64,000 nt of DNA from Trichomonas vaginalis G3 (GCF_026262505.1 NC_067206.1:28597896-28661895), one strand, 5' to 3'. Positions 41,356 to 53,934 are shown, numbered from the stretch's first letter. A program made the numbers and translations. Notes: a model not told the origin generated them from the letters alone.

Positions 41356-41386
41356 NNNNNNNNNNNNNNNNNNNNNNNNNNNNNNN
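41356..41386. other. Assembly gap (31 N)
   Basis: Unknown bases. The join between element 2 on the left and the gene-poor DNA on the right is therefore not proven. Confidence 0.99.
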
Positions 41387-43463
41387 CATATCGTGAATTT
41401 TAAAACACGCTATGAAAACAAAAAAAAATCGAAAAATAAAAATCATCTAAAACTCGCCGATTCAACGATTTTTCTTTAATTCGAAATAACATGATGCTAA
41501 AGTATCATACCAAAAGGTGTGTATATTGGCGGAGAATTGAAAAATATCAATACTGATGAAGCAAAATAAGTATTTATAAATGAGGTGAAAACGATAAATC
41601 TTCATATTGCCTCTCAATTTTTCCTGAGTCTCTCAATTTGCAGTAGGTCCCTTAATCCAGATAAAAATGATAGTTTTTTAATATAATCCTATAATAATGA
41701 TATAAAATTTCTTTGCTAGTTTTTCAGATGGCCCAATAAATTAATATTGGGAAAGAAACAATTTTATTTTAGATATTTTCACGTGGCGTGAAAATTAACA
41801 ATTGTAATAACAGTATTGAAACTATATCTAATAAGGTGATTTATTTGAAAATCTTTTTCAAATTTTGAATCAACTAAATCTTTCGAAATTCAATTTTTTA
41901 AAATTAAACCGCTTTAACCGAACATCATTGAAGGCCGGAATTTATAAAAAACAAACTAATTTAAGAGTCAAGGTATTATCCATGTCATTAGGAAATTAGG
42001 GGAACATTGAATACTCTCAATCGAAAACTATTAAAACAACAATTTTGAAATTTCTTGCGAAGTGTTGATTCACAAATAAATTATACGGAAATTTTAATTG
42101 ATGAATATTCAAAAACGAATATATTCGAAATGCAGTGTAAGTTGATCGAAATATTTTTGTTTAATTGGTTCCAAAAAAAAATAAGTAAATAATTTCAAAA
42201 AGAACAACCGATATATTTTATCATTTTATTGATTTGGCAATCTCCTCATAACAAGATATTGATATTTTTTCAAAAAAAATAATAATTTCAAAAATAAAAT
42301 CCATAATTCTTGGAGCATTCGAATGAATACAGTATAATAGAATATGATTTTGTATTGTTCTATTTTCCCCAGCAAACTATAATAAAAAAATTGAAAAAAA
42401 TTAAAAAAAATCCATGAGGCGATATAGGTTTACTATAATAATTTAGTCAAATGGCAAACATTTTGAAATTTTGTATTAAAAAAAAAATGATTTTGGTTAA
42501 AAGAATTAGTGAACATTCAATTAGTTTGTGAAACATCCATCAGGATTAATATTCCCAATCCACAAAATTCAGAAATCGTCAAAATCATCTTTTATCCGAA
42601 ATCAAGAATCTGATGATTTAGACAAATATTTACAATGCACTTTGAAATTTATTTGAGGTCGGATGAATAGTGTTCCAATTTTCAGCAAACCAGCAAAAGC
42701 AATGCTTGTCTGTTCCGCTTTGGCTAATCTATCATTTTCGTAAAATTTAAGTTTGCATATGAGGCTTGTTAGCCTATTGAAAGTAGAGGTTGAAGCGGTA
42801 AATCTTTTGTTGGAAGTATGCTTTCTAAATATACAGAGATATTAATCTGGTAGGACTCCATTTGTTTGGATTCGTTTTTGGATTTTCTACATGATCACGC
42901 ATGCTTTGAGCGGTTATTTTCTTTTTCCGTTTATTTTGGGTTACGAGTTGATACAAATGATATTGAACGACATTTTGCTTGACAGCTGGCTCTCCTTTAT
43001 TGAAATAATATTTTAACGATAAAATATTCAAAAAAAATTGAGAAACATCTCAATATCAGAAAATTTTTCCTTCAAAAAAATTATTTATGAATATTGCATT
43101 AGATTGATTATCATTGTGGAAGTGTATCTAGTGGTAAAGATCTCCACAAAAAAAATGGATGTTATCAGAAATAAAATTATTACGTCATTGAAAATATTCC
43201 AGTTTAAGCCCAAAAAAATATTGGCGTGATATATCTTTTAAAAATAATGAGGAACTTATGTTCAATCGTAAATTATGAAGGAATTTTCAATAAATTATTT
43301 ATTTAATAACAATGATTAACGCATAAATTAAAAGCACAATTAATCAAATTAAAAATTTGAAATTGACGACACAATTTATTTGATATAAGAAATATGATAA
43401 AATACTTCATAAAAATGATCTATCTTTGATATTTAAACAAATAGTTTAATACAATAAAGGTAA
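41387..43463. other. AT-rich, gene-poor stretch
   Basis: About 2.1 kb with no convincing gene. Two minus-strand bits read as protein-like text (QNVVQYHLYQLVTQNKRKKK near 42830-43030, and LAKAEQTSIAFAGLLKIGTL near 42640-42730) and might be traces of an old gene, but I recognise no family. It ends in a long A-run before element 3. Confidence 0.5.
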
Positions 43464-43483
43464 AAAAAAAAAAAAAAAAAAAA

Positions 43484-43540
43484 GGTATTGGGGGTCGCAG
43501 GGCTGCGCCCCTCTACCCCCTTGAAGAGTTTAGTATGCAA
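43484..43540 (+). repeat. Terminal-repeat variant of element 3
   Basis: After an A-run: GGTATTGGGGGTCGCAGGGC, TGCGCCCCTCTACCCCC and GAAGAGTTTAGTATG. Same plan as the element 1 terminus (GGTA-T-GGGG, mini-palindrome, TTTAGTATR) but different sequence, so a different terminal subfamily. Confidence 0.75.
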
Positions 43541-43571
43541 TGAAGTAAAAAATGAGGTTTATTTTTGGGTT

Positions 43572-43612
43572 GTGGGGGCTTTCCAGGCATTCGTGCCTTC
43601 TAGCCCCTAAAA
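43572..43612 (+). repeat. Second terminal-repeat copy, element 1 type
   Basis: GTGGGGGCTTTCCAGGCATT and CGTGCCTTCTAGCCCCTAAA match the element 1/2 terminus and are followed by the same subterminal text (ACTCAAAATAG, AAGGGTCTATCG). The two termini lie nested within 130 bp. Confidence 0.75.
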
Positions 43613-43920
43613 TTTTTTAGAAGAGTCGTTGCTGTTGACTTGTTTGTTAGAGGACTCAAAATAGTTTAAACTATGTGCCGTGACAAGTATAAGGGTCTAT
43701 CGTCACCTAAGGTCACAGGTCACCAGGTTAACCTAGGTCAAATGAACTTCTCTTGAAAAAAGTGTTGACAACATGACATTTTGAACAATAAGTCCAGGAA
43801 GTCCTTAACAAGATAGGATGGTTATTTTCACAAAACTGAAAAGACCTTAACCGAGTAGTTTTTCATGTTGTGTCACTTTTCTGTAGTTTTCAGGAGGAAA
43901 AACATTTTTATTGTATATAA

Positions 43921-44700
43921 AATGAATTTTACAAAACCACCTTACCCTTCTTTGGAAATAAGAGTAGATGTAAAGATATTCTATTGAGAGGAACTTAAGA
44001 AACTACCGAATGGTCTAACATTTGTATAGATTTGTTCGGTGGAAGTTTCTATATATCTCATCTGTGCCATACCGTATTCCCAGATGCAAAATTATATTGC
44101 AATGACTTCGACCAACTATATGAACCGTTCTCAAACATATACCAGACACAAACAAAATATTGAAGTGAGTTGAAAGAAAAATACCTATAGGTAAGATGGA
44201 AGAGATACAATAGATAAGAAAAATATGTAGAGAGGTTTTAAAAAAAAGCAGATATATTGACTGGGATAGTATATCTTCTAGACTATTGTATAGTGGTTCT
44301 ATAAAGATTCATGACATTGAAACACTTATGTCAAACGTTTTATACTTAACTATACAAAAGGTTTTCAAAAGAGAACATAGAAAAATATACTGAGGTATAG
44401 AGTTTGTGAGATGTCATTGGACAGAGTTGTTATGAAAAATACAAAGACAAGGAAAAATGTTTTCTTATAGTAACCCGCCGCTTCTATAACACATGATGAT
44501 TTTCAATACCAGTAGACTGGACTTGAGAGACTCTTTAGAAACTTTAACGTTTTTTACATAACCATCCGATGCTTTACTTTACATCCGATAAAAGTGTTTG
44601 GAAAATGTTATGAGATGGTTAGAGGACATACATGACTATGATTTTAGATACGATAAGGAAGAATATGAGAGAGTCCTATAAAACCGGAGAAAAAGTGTCA
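43921..44700 (+). pseudogene. Element 3: Dam-type methylase remnant
   Basis: Starts MNFTKPP as in element 1 and follows that gene to its end in many pieces (FGGSFYISHLCH and VRCHW are still readable). Broken many times. Confidence 0.75.
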
Positions 44701-44883
44701 CAACAAAGAAATTTTATTGGTAAGTAAATGTGGTTTGAAATCGGATTTGTTAGTTTTAGGTTTTTTCCGATTGTGTCATTTAACTTATTTGACGTGGCAG
44801 AAAGATAAGAGATATGAAGATGAACCACTGCCAGCAAATGTTCAGCATATGTACTCGTAAGAGATATTTTATCTAATATTAAA

Positions 44884-45235
44884 ATGACGCGAACAGAACT
44901 TAGCGAATGCACACAGCAACCTGGACAACCAAACCCAGAGAAATTCCAAATGAAGTTAGAATACAAACTGCAATGGCAAACTATGGTCAAGTGCCAACAG
45001 ATGTACAAATGCGAAACTCCATGTCAAATGACGCTGCGTTAGGCTTACCACCATGGTATGCAAATATGAGATGGAAAAGTTTTATACAAACCCTGAAGTG
45101 GGATATAAACAACTCTAATGCAGATGACGCGAAACAGGAGTTGACCCAGAGATGTTTTCTACCAGAGGAGAAATAGAATGTATGAGCTCCAGTTAAAAAT
45201 GCATGGAACTCAGAAGGAAACGCTAAGAGACTAGC
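44884..45235 (+). pseudogene. Element 3: relative of the 120-residue gene
   Basis: Readable as EVRIQTAMANYGQVPTDVQM and LGLPPWYANMRWKSF. Broken several times. Confidence 0.7.
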
Positions 45236-45264
45236 GCGGACATTAGATTTTTACATATAGTAAA

Positions 45265-45510
45265 ATGGGTTTCTTGGAAGAATTAGGAAACTTCTTTCGA
45301 AATTGTTGGAAGAGGTATATGGAATGGAATAAAAATCTGTCGAAGAGGAATTTGGAACGGAGTCAAAAATATGGCTAAAAGAGTAGGTCAGTTCGTTGGT
45401 ATTATACCTAAAGACCCTGAACCAGAAGAACAAGCTCCTGTTATACAACAGCCTGAACCTGCACCACAGTCAAGTTGGCAACCAAACCAACACCTCCAAC
45501 CGCCTATTAA
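45265..45510 (+). pseudogene. Element 3: small amphipathic protein remnant
   Basis: Starts MGFL after the TTTTTACATATAGTAAA box also seen in element 1; ends in a Gln/Pro-rich tail. Broken a few times. Confidence 0.6.
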
Positions 45511-45514
45511 AATT

Positions 45515-46382
45515 ATATTTTTACCGTTCGATAAGTAGTTGTTATATGAGACTAAGTTCTGAGTAAAACGCATGGTATAATTGGAACTATTCTCTTTCTT
45601 CCATCTGTTGCTAAACCATACTTGAAAGTCTGAAATACTTCCACTTGGTGGTTCATATAGCTTTGTAGGTTTTCGTAAAAGTTATTGCCAAGCATAAAAA
45701 AGAGTTTTGTGCCACCAGAAAATGAAGCAATGAACTGATAATAGCATCTGACGTCAAAAACATTTTTCAATGTTCCATTAGGGTTTTCGACTTCATAAAA
45801 GTTCGGGTGTACTGGATACTTCTGCAGGCTGATTTAACATCCTTCAAAAATCTATACCATGCCAAGTTGTTATATTTTGTAGAAATATAAAACGTCTTCT
45901 CCAAGGTCTTCTATTCTACTCGATTTTAACAGTTGCATTTTTCCGGTCATAAACAATATTCGAGATGGTACTCTCCTTTCGTCAATGTTAAACTGTGTTT
46001 GCATATTCGAGATAGATATCGTTTATTTTTTCTTGAAAAGCTTGAAGAGTTGTTTCTAAGTTTACAAGCAAATCAACTTTAAAAAGGTTTTCCCTATTGT
46101 TTCAAATTTCTCATACGTACGTTTTTCTTGGTTTAGTATCGAACTTCAAAAGCGACCGTAAATGGGAAACCATGTATGGCTTCTGAAATGAATTTTCAGT
46201 TCTACGAAAGCCAATAGCTTTTGTGACGGATGGGTCTCTTAACCATCTCAATGGGTAGTCAAAACGATAGCCTTCAGTTTTACTGTCTCTGTTCTCAAAT
46301 TTTTGACCGACATTTCGTAAAAAGTTCATCTAATGTGTTTAGTTGTAGCAACTCTTGAATTTTCTTTTTCTATTGGAAGCAT
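45515..46382 (-). pseudogene. Element 3: RFDYP-family remnant
   Basis: Minus-strand text YRFDYPLRWLRDPSVTKAIG and a SGSISDF-type end match the gene at 36426. Broken several times. Divergent from the fibre remnant across a 19-bp gap. Confidence 0.7.
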
Positions 46383-46401
46383 CTTTTATCTAGAATGAAA
46401 A

Positions 46402-47562
46402 ATGTCGAAAGAAACAGCGTCTATGAGAGAACAACAACACAACCGACAACTCATTGTCAAGCTCTAAATAAGAAACACAACAAACTTTTCAAACTATTCT
46501 AAGATATCTAGTCATTGAAAGAAGGAACTTAAAAACTGACGATAAAACCCAATGACAGAGAGTTTCTGTTTTCAAGACAGTAAGAAACCATACTGTTTGT
46601 ATAAATCCAACAAAAAGACTTTAAACGAGAAACCTATAGATGAATTCTTTTGAAGGCAGATATTGACAAACAAAGCATGACAAAAGAGTAAATGGTTGAC
46701 GATGGAGTTAGCATATCTGGCTAAGTGGGTTAGTGAAGAAGGCAGATAAGGAATATGTGGATGAAAAAGATGAAAAATTAAAGAAAGGTTGAATGTCATG
46801 AATGAACGACAACAAAGTTTTAGAAGGTAAAGCCAATACAGGGGTGGTTTCAGGATGTTTAGACCTTAAAGCTGACAAAACTATGGTTATATCGATGAGT
46901 TAAAGAAGAAAAGCAGACTCACATGGATAGCTGGTTGTAGATGCAACAAAAAAGTTATATTTCGAGGACAGAAGAGAACATACTCACAAAAATATCATAG
47001 ACATAGCATCTCTGACGTAAATGAATCTGAAGAAAAAGCTTATATACAAAAGCAGACAAAACATATGTTAACGATGAGTTAAATAAAAAAGCTGACAAAA
47101 CAGAGCTTCAAACATTAAGACAGAAATACTTCAAACACTATATCCTTAGGTTCTATTTGACACCGTCAATAAACTTTACCAGACCAGAAACAGTACTTGG
47201 TTTTGGAACTTGGACTCAAATAGTCGACCAGTGTTGTATTGTGCAAACTCTTCAAAGGAAACAGGTGGAGAAGTAAACGATTTCAGGTGAAAACTACCTG
47301 CCTGCACAGTCACTACATTAAATTAAGTACATTCTGAAGCAGGTTTGCATAGTATAGATTTTGGGATTGGTCAGGGAATGACAAAAGGTAAAGGATATGA
47401 TGTTTAAAGAGGAACGTTAAGTTTGCTATAAAGTGTTTACTGGAGTAACACTGAGGTAGGAGGAACCATACACATCGCGTTTCAGGGTATACGCAAACAA
47501 CGGGACAAAGTTAAGACTACATGCACCCTTACATGACAGTTTTACGCATGTATAGAAATGCT
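46402..47562 (+). pseudogene. Element 3: tail-fibre-like gene remnant
   Basis: Fibre-repeat text (LKADKT, ADKEYVDEKD-like) and the collar-type end (GFGTWTQIVDQ-like, YANSSKETGG-like text) follow the element 1 gene. Broken many times. Confidence 0.7.
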
Positions 47563-47563
47563 T

Positions 47564-48522
47564 AGTCGTTCATTTTCAACTTCTTTAGCATATTCGTCAG
47601 GAGTTGTCTTATATTTGTTAGGAACTGTCTTTGAAAGATATACACCTTGAACCCTTAACAAGTTTTGAAACGAGGTCTGACAATAGTCGTTTATCTTCTG
47701 CTTGCAGTCTGTACATTTTGCCATGTTTGCCTAAAACTTCAAATATTCTCTTGTATATTTCTTCATTTTACGAACACGAATGCGAGTACCTGTCGGTTCC
47801 CATTGTTGTCATTAGTCAAATAGTATTTTCATATGGGTCGCGTTTAGGTATTCTATTTTTACTTTGTCACCTTTCTTAAGTTTTGAAGCCTGGCATTCTT
47901 TCTTGTCTATCCCTCTTAACTAAACTATTAAATATATAGTCTTTCTCTAAGTCGGGGTTGTTTTTCATTTCTTCGGGGGAGTGGTTTCCCAACCTTTTTG
48001 TTTACGGTTATTGTAAATATTTAAAACTTGTTCTATCTTTTGCCATGGAGAAGTGTCTATACTTTGTCGTCATATGACATTTCATTTGCTTCACCACCTT
48101 GTGGTTGATTTAAGTCTCTTAAGATTTTTTACAACTGTCAATGAACCCAAGAGCAGAATGGTTTGTGGTCGACAATGAAATATTTTTTACATTTTTGAAC
48201 GCAGATAGTTTTTAATATCGTCTGATTTGAAAGAACTTTCACAGTCAGATGTCAGTTTTGTTGGATGGTATTTGTCAACGAATTATTGTCAAAGCAGTTT
48301 TCACATCTAAAATATTTTTGGACCATAATGGTATGGCTTCACAGTATCTTGTGTTTTGACCGACCAAATATTTAGCCAGTATGGAGGTCCATCTTCTCTA
48401 TACCTCGGAATGTTTTCCAAGATATCCATAAACCAAGCATTTGGTGTTGAACTAAAGATTTTTACCATGAGTGCTTTCTTTATTGCCTTAGAAACATACG
48501 GGTCCTTGTTTGAATTCGTCAT
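47564..48522 (-). pseudogene. Element 3: integrase remnant
   Basis: Starts MTNSNKDPYVSKAIKKALMV and AWFMDILENIPRY on the minus strand, like the element 1 integrase. Broken many times. Confidence 0.75.
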
Positions 48523-48540
48523 TTTTAAACCCATAAGAAA

Positions 48541-48943
48541 ATGGGTTTATTTGGCGCATTAGCAGGAGTCGCATCTAGATTTTACCCGCAGTGGAAAACT
48601 AGCAGAGGTGCATTTGGAATTGGAAGGAAGATTTTGATACATTAGGTATACGAAAGGAGAAAGCATCAACCTATTATACAACGTACAGGAAAGGTTGGGA
48701 GGTAGCACGAGATGCAGCAAATCTTATTCCAAATCCTGAAACAAGAGGAAAAGTTCAAGGATGGATGGAACAATGTAGGAAGACAAGCAGGAAACTACTA
48801 TAACAAAGCAAATGACTACTATAAACCAAGCAGGACACTACATGGACCAAGGTGAAAGATTCTTTAAACAGAGATATAACCATGCACAACAGTGGGTAAA
48901 CAAACCAACCAAGCCTCAACCGCCTCAAACGTTGGGAATGTAA
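48541..48943 (+). pseudogene. Element 3: amphipathic N-terminus protein remnant
   Basis: Starts MGLFGALAGVASRF and keeps the Tyr/Asn-rich tail seen at 33493-33894; 18 bp from the integrase start. Broken several times. Confidence 0.7.
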
Positions 48944-48962
48944 AATTTTTATCTGAGATGAA

Positions 48963-49123
48963 ATGAACAATACAGCATTGAGACAAATGGGACTCAAGAT
49001 GGATTTGTCGGCATTCCAGCAGTTACACCACCACGCTGTTTGTCAATTCTTCCTATAACCTCAGGAAGTTTTTAGACCGACTTAAAAAAACCTAAACAAC
49101 CAGTTGAAAACAAACCAAACTAA
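48963..49123 (+). pseudogene. Element 3: relative of the 50-residue small gene
   Basis: Starts MNNTALRQMG and ends with the Gln/Pro-rich VENKPN text. Broken about twice. Confirms that the small gene is a family part. Confidence 0.65.
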
Positions 49124-49141
49124 AATTTTTTACTGAGATGA

Positions 49142-49735
49142 ATGACCGAAGAAGTTTGAAACGGTAGATTTTGACACCACAAACAAAAAGTTTCAAACCA
49201 TTTGTCAAAACCTGTCAAAGAACTTACAGATGAGAGAAAAAATTCAATAATAGAAAGTGTGAGGTCTGGAAAATACAAACCCTAAATACAAAAGTCACTT
49301 TTCATAAAAATGGAACGGCAAGTATCTCAAAAAAGAAAACAGACTCTCCACAAATAAAATATTGAAGTCTGAAGAAGTTTCATGAGACAACAGATGGGAA
49401 AGTTTACTCCCCACTGACCAACAGTTCATATATAAGAAACACTATTGACTTAGAGTCGAAATATTCTAAACTTTACAACAAACACAAAAATTGAAAGGAA
49501 AACAGAAACAGATGGCATATGATATTTATGAAGATATAACGACACAACTGTTCAAGCAAGTTGATGTAAGTCAGATGAACCGAAAAGTGACGAAAAACCA
49601 ATAGAAGAAGATAAAGCCAAAACTGAAGATAAACCAAAACCAAAGGTTTAGTTGGAGACTAAACCAAGTCAACCTTCATTAGCTTGATATGGTTGGCGTT
49701 CAAAGACTTTTGCAGCCGGTGGTTACGTAAAGTAA
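49142..49735 (+). pseudogene. Element 3: charged unknown gene remnant
   Basis: Follows the gene at 32716-33301 to its GGYVK end. Broken several times. Confidence 0.6.
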
Positions 49736-49761
49736 AAAACAATTTTTTTATTTTTATAGAA

Positions 49762-50010
49762 ATGCCCCCGTATAGAATAAGATAGAAATCTGCTAGAAAA
49801 AAAGCAGAGTTAGAAAGATATGTGGAAAGTTTCAAAGAAGTTAAATATAGAAGGGAAAAGACCATAAAAGTCTATGACAAAGACTGGCTGGATCTGACCT
49901 ATGAGATGGACTTGAGAAAACAAGCAGCGCGCCAAACTTCCAAACAGAACTTGAAGAGGTTAGAAGAATGAGCGTCTTATGGATATACCTTTTCAATGTT
50001 AGTGAGCCTT
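49762..50010 (+). pseudogene. Element 3: small basic protein remnant
   Basis: Starts MPPYR after a TTTTTTATTTTTATAGAA box, as in element 1. Broken a few times. Confidence 0.6.
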
Positions 50011-51950
50011 CAATTGAAGGACACGACGGCTTTTGTCAGATTATTTTACTGGAAAACATACGAACAAGTTTGCATACCTTTTGAGGAGGAAAAAAGGAAA
50101 AGTGAAGACGCACATGACCTCCCATGGAAAGACAAAGATATGCATATGAGAAGTATCCGCGAGGTTCAAGTAAAATTGATGTTCTGGTCGAACCTCTTAC
50201 AGTTACATTTTGACGATGGAAAGAAACAAAAGGCTTCAATGGGGACTTGCTGCCTATACAGACGGAGAATAAAAGAAAGGTACATCTCAGACTAACAGTA
50301 ACAGATTTAGATGGTCAATATTATACTACTCACATGGCAATGAAGCAAACAGCTGCATTGCTTCTTGACGGCTTCTCAAGACTACACAAGAGAGAACAAG
50401 ATGTTGACTCCGACTCGATAATTTTTGAATGCAATTGAAGGGAATTGCAAGCGTGGAAGTTCGAAATGTATCAACCCAACCTCAAGCAGTCAGACAAACA
50501 TGCTGGATACTTCCCGTTTCAAAAACAAGTCTTGACAGTGACCTGACAAAGGAATGGAATTTACAATTCCAATTGAAAAAATTGTCAATGAACCTTGTAT
50601 TCTGTACATGTCTCAGGACTCGTGCTTTGTTACAGATATGAAGGATGAAGTATCTTGAGTCATGTCTAAGACGCAGGTAACATTCTCAGAAAGTCAATTG
50701 ACAAAGATTGCCATGCACAGTTGGCAAATGTGAATATCCGAGTCAACATACCGACTGAGAAAGGTTCTTCACATGACGACTATGTTGTTGACTTCAAATT
50801 GCCATGGTTGAAGATTGTACTTGTCCACAACCACTTCATGTTGAACGAAAGTCTTACACACCATTGTTCGGAAAAGGCAAATGCAACATTGTCAGAGCTG
50901 TTAACCATTCTTTTCGAGAAAGGCTTGTTGGAACCAATTCCAGATGACAAGCTGACAGAAACTTTTGTACCAAAAGACGAAACAAACTTTTCATTGTTAG
51001 CAAGACCAAAAGTTGTTCCGGACAAAGTTCTAGCACAAAAGAAGTACACAGCTCCAAAAGGAGTTGGATTGTTCGGATACCAACCTGAACCAGAAGAACT
51101 TCCAATGAGGTTGCAAGAACTTCAAGATGCTATAAACAAACTTCCATTGAGACATCCAGTTGATGTCAAATTGTATTGGAGAGCATCAGAGTTAGCTCAG
51201 AAGGTTTTATATGAAACAGGTTGCTTTGACGATGTTTATGAGATAACAGGAGAAGTTTCTCAGAAGATAAGAGACTCACTTGAATTTCCACGAACCGGGC
51301 CGATTGGATGCGATAAGTTCGACTCATACGAAAAAATATACTATGTCGACCTTAACGCTGCGTACATGAGGGTTCGTCCAATATATCCGACTGGATTCCA
51401 AACGAAGACGGTGACTTCCCGGGAAGGAACTATTACAGTTGGAAAAGTTACATACAACAACTGTATGATATTAGGAAAGCTTCAAACCCCAAACTTGCAA
51501 TGACACTGAAATTACTTATGAACTCGACATGGGGGTATTCCATTAAAAAACCTCAAAAGATGAAGAGTAAACACTATGAGAAGGTCGACAACTTTGTTGA
51601 AAGGTTCTCTCCTTTTGTTTTGAAGTACGAGTTCACCGAAGGTCAATGTGGCTTAGTAACCACAGTAAAACCTATTGTCGAACATTGGTCTTATCCACAG
51701 TTCGCAAAAGCAGTCCTTGACAACTACAACAAATTTTTCTCAGAGGTTAAATCCAAAATTGTGGTATACTACGAAAACATCGATGCACTCATGACGAACG
51801 AGGAAGGATACAACAAACTCATTGAAATGGGTTTAGTTGGTGAGAAAATGGGCTGTTTTAAGCTAGACAAGGTTATTTTCCGAAGTTCATGTAATATCGA
51901 AAAGGAAATATTGGGGTGTTAAAGAAGATGGTGAAATAGTTAAACATTGC
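50010..51950 (+). pseudogene. Element 3: protein-primed family B DNA polymerase (pPolB)
   Basis: The hallmark Polinton polymerase. Open stretches at 50721-51503 (260 residues) and 51500-51922 (140 residues) carry text of the palm motifs: YYVDLNAAYMRVRPIYPTG (motif A region), LKLLMNSTWGYS (motif B region) and VVYYENIDALM (motif C region). An N-terminal part without recognised motifs runs from ~50010. Broken several times. This polymerase uses a terminal protein as primer, which ties in with the terminal inverted repeats. Confidence 0.75.
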
Positions 51951-52016
51951 ATGAAATAAAACATTGCATGAAATAAAACATTTTTTTCAAAAAAATATTT
52001 TTTTATTTTATTTGAA

Positions 52017-52610
52017 ATGTACGCTGAGTCTGTCGGAAAAGACCGTTTGGGAAACTTGTTTGTTAGATGAAGAATATGAAATTCACTGTTGTGAGTCATT
52101 TGAAGTCAGAAACAAAAAGACAAAAAGAGTTTTAAGCGAATGTGAGCGAAATGACGGATATGCTAGGATGAGATTGTGGGAAACGCTATTTTAAACATGT
52201 TGTCATTGCAACTCATTTTATACCGAATCCTAACAATTTACCTTTTGTAGACCATATAAACCATATAAGAAACGACAATAGACTTGAAAACTTACGTTGG
52301 GTCACTTGTTCTGAAAACAATAAGAACAAAAGCAAAATTGGAGATATTGTATTCGAATTTGTCGACGAACTAGAAGATGAAGCAATTGAAATTACAGACT
52401 ATGGTAAGCTACGCTTGATTTTACTACTACAGCGAAGAAGACAAGAACTCTTTCTACTTTTATACCGGCGAAACTATAGAAAATTACAGTATTTTTACTA
52501 AGGAAGGCATATGCTTTTGTAAACACCTAGAGATACAGATGGAAAATGCGTTCAATATACTTCTTAACAAATTCAAGAAGCTATATGGCATACATTTTAA
52601 AACATTTTTA
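52017..52610 (+). pseudogene. Element 3: HNH endonuclease of the NUMOD4/HNH_3 type
   Basis: Readable stretches HFIPNPNNLPFVDHINHIRN and NRLENLRWVTCSENNKNKSK are the classical HNH_3 pattern of homing-type endonucleases; the start MYAESVGKD and ETCLLDEEYEIHC resemble a NUMOD4 lead-in. Broken several times. A start remnant also exists in element 1. Confidence 0.7.
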
Positions 52611-52634
52611 AACAGTATATTTTACATATATAAA

Positions 52635-52800
52635 ATGCTTCACTGGTTGAAATAACAAAGAACAAAAGTAAGCAGATACAAAACCGTTACGACTATATCT
52701 TTACAAACGCTGGTAGGACTATATCAGATGAAGAATTTCATCGGAGCATATAGAGTTTGACTATCCAATTCCTGGCTTCAAGTCCTTCAGATGCAAAATC
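52635..52800 (+). pseudogene. Element 3: RFDYP-family start remnant
   Basis: TIFTNAGRTISDEE is nearly identical to the gene at 31786-32286. It ends at the junction with element 4. Confidence 0.65.
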
Positions 52801-52802
52801 TC

Positions 52803-53764
52803 TCTTAAGCGTTTTACATGAATTGTACGATGTATATTTGAAATCCTAAACAGTTTTGTAGCTTCTATTTCTTCGCTGAGGATATCAAAAGTTTTAAACA
52901 ATGCCGAAAGTCTCTTTATATTTTCTTTTGACGTCAGATAGAAGGAAATCTTCTACTGTTGGATAGTTTTTGTTCAGAAATGCTAACATGTCCATTTTAT
53001 CTTCTGCTGGCTTTTCTGCTTCTTTCTTTAAGTCTGCATAGTCGTTTCGCATTCTTTCTATCTCTTTGACGGAGTAGTTTATATTTCCTTATTGCTGCTT
53101 TACATTTTTGAACATTGTGGGTTCATTTTTGCATTATACATTGAAATTTGACCTGCTAGAAACAACTAAAGCGTCAATTGCTCTCTTCATCTCAAACATA
53201 GCGGGTCTTAGTTGTTCGTTCCATACTTTGCCTCTTCTATCTTTCTCTTTTTCCCAAACACATTCAGCAACTAACGAAACAAAGTTTGTGTAGGTCTTAA
53301 ATTCTTCAGATTTATATATGTCAGAAACATTCTTATATACCATATCGCAATCTTTGTCCATAATTTATGGTTGCAATGAAAACCAAGGAATTCATAATTT
53401 ACTTTACGTATGAACTTCTTTATTTCTACTGAGTCAGTTGCTTTGACTTCAATTTCGTCGAATTCAGGAATAGTTAGTTTTTGATGCTGAATTTCAGGTA
53501 GTTTAGGTAAATGGTCGATGAGGTCCTCCATTTCATAAAGATACTGTTCATTTTTCATCTTTTCGCACTACAGTCTAAATTACTTGTTAAAAGTTCCTGC
53601 TTAATTTTTTGTATTTCTGTTTCGAAAGTAAATGAAGAAGGAATGAAGCTTTCCATCTCTACTAACATAGATGTTGGATTCATGACTAACGAGTTTGGTG
53701 AAGTTGTTGTGGACAGAGTCCCGCGTTCGCGCTTGAATTGTTGTTGTGCGATTGTTGAAATCAT
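52803..53764 (-). pseudogene. Element 4: relative of the 312-residue gene
   Basis: Ends in the same AAGCGTTTTACATGAATTGT text as the element 1 gene and keeps DSVEIKKFIRKVNYEFLGFH and SDIYKSEEFKTY. Broken several times. Module copy 6 lies upstream. Confidence 0.7.
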
Positions 53765-53867
53765 ATCTTTTATACAAAATAAAAAATAAATAAAAATAAA
53801 ACTAACTTTATTTTTCTATCGGGAAAATTCACGAAAATTCAAGAGGTGAAAAAAGAGGTGAAAAAAC

Positions 53868-53883
53868 AGGTGAGATCTCACCT
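53868..53883. repeat. Palindromic module, copy 6
   Basis: AGGTGAGATCTCACCT between the 312-residue relative and the KilA-N gene; same ~100-bp surroundings as in element 1. Confidence 0.9.
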
Positions 53884-53934
53884 CTTCACCTAAATTATAT
53901 TTTTTGGTGAATTCAATAAAAATAAATGGTTCAT

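Larger units (their letters stand above)
43484..52802 (-). mobile_element. Maverick/Polinton element 3, inverted, heavily broken
   Basis: Gene order from left to right matches the right third of element 1 read backwards (methylase, 120-residue gene, amphipathic gene, RFDYP gene, fibre, integrase, amphipathic gene, small genes), then continues with a pPolB, an HNH gene and an RFDYP remnant. It stops at ~52802, where the text changes to element 4 in the other orientation. Broken, with several dozen breaks, though base identity to element 1 is still high in many places, so not ancient. Confidence 0.8.
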
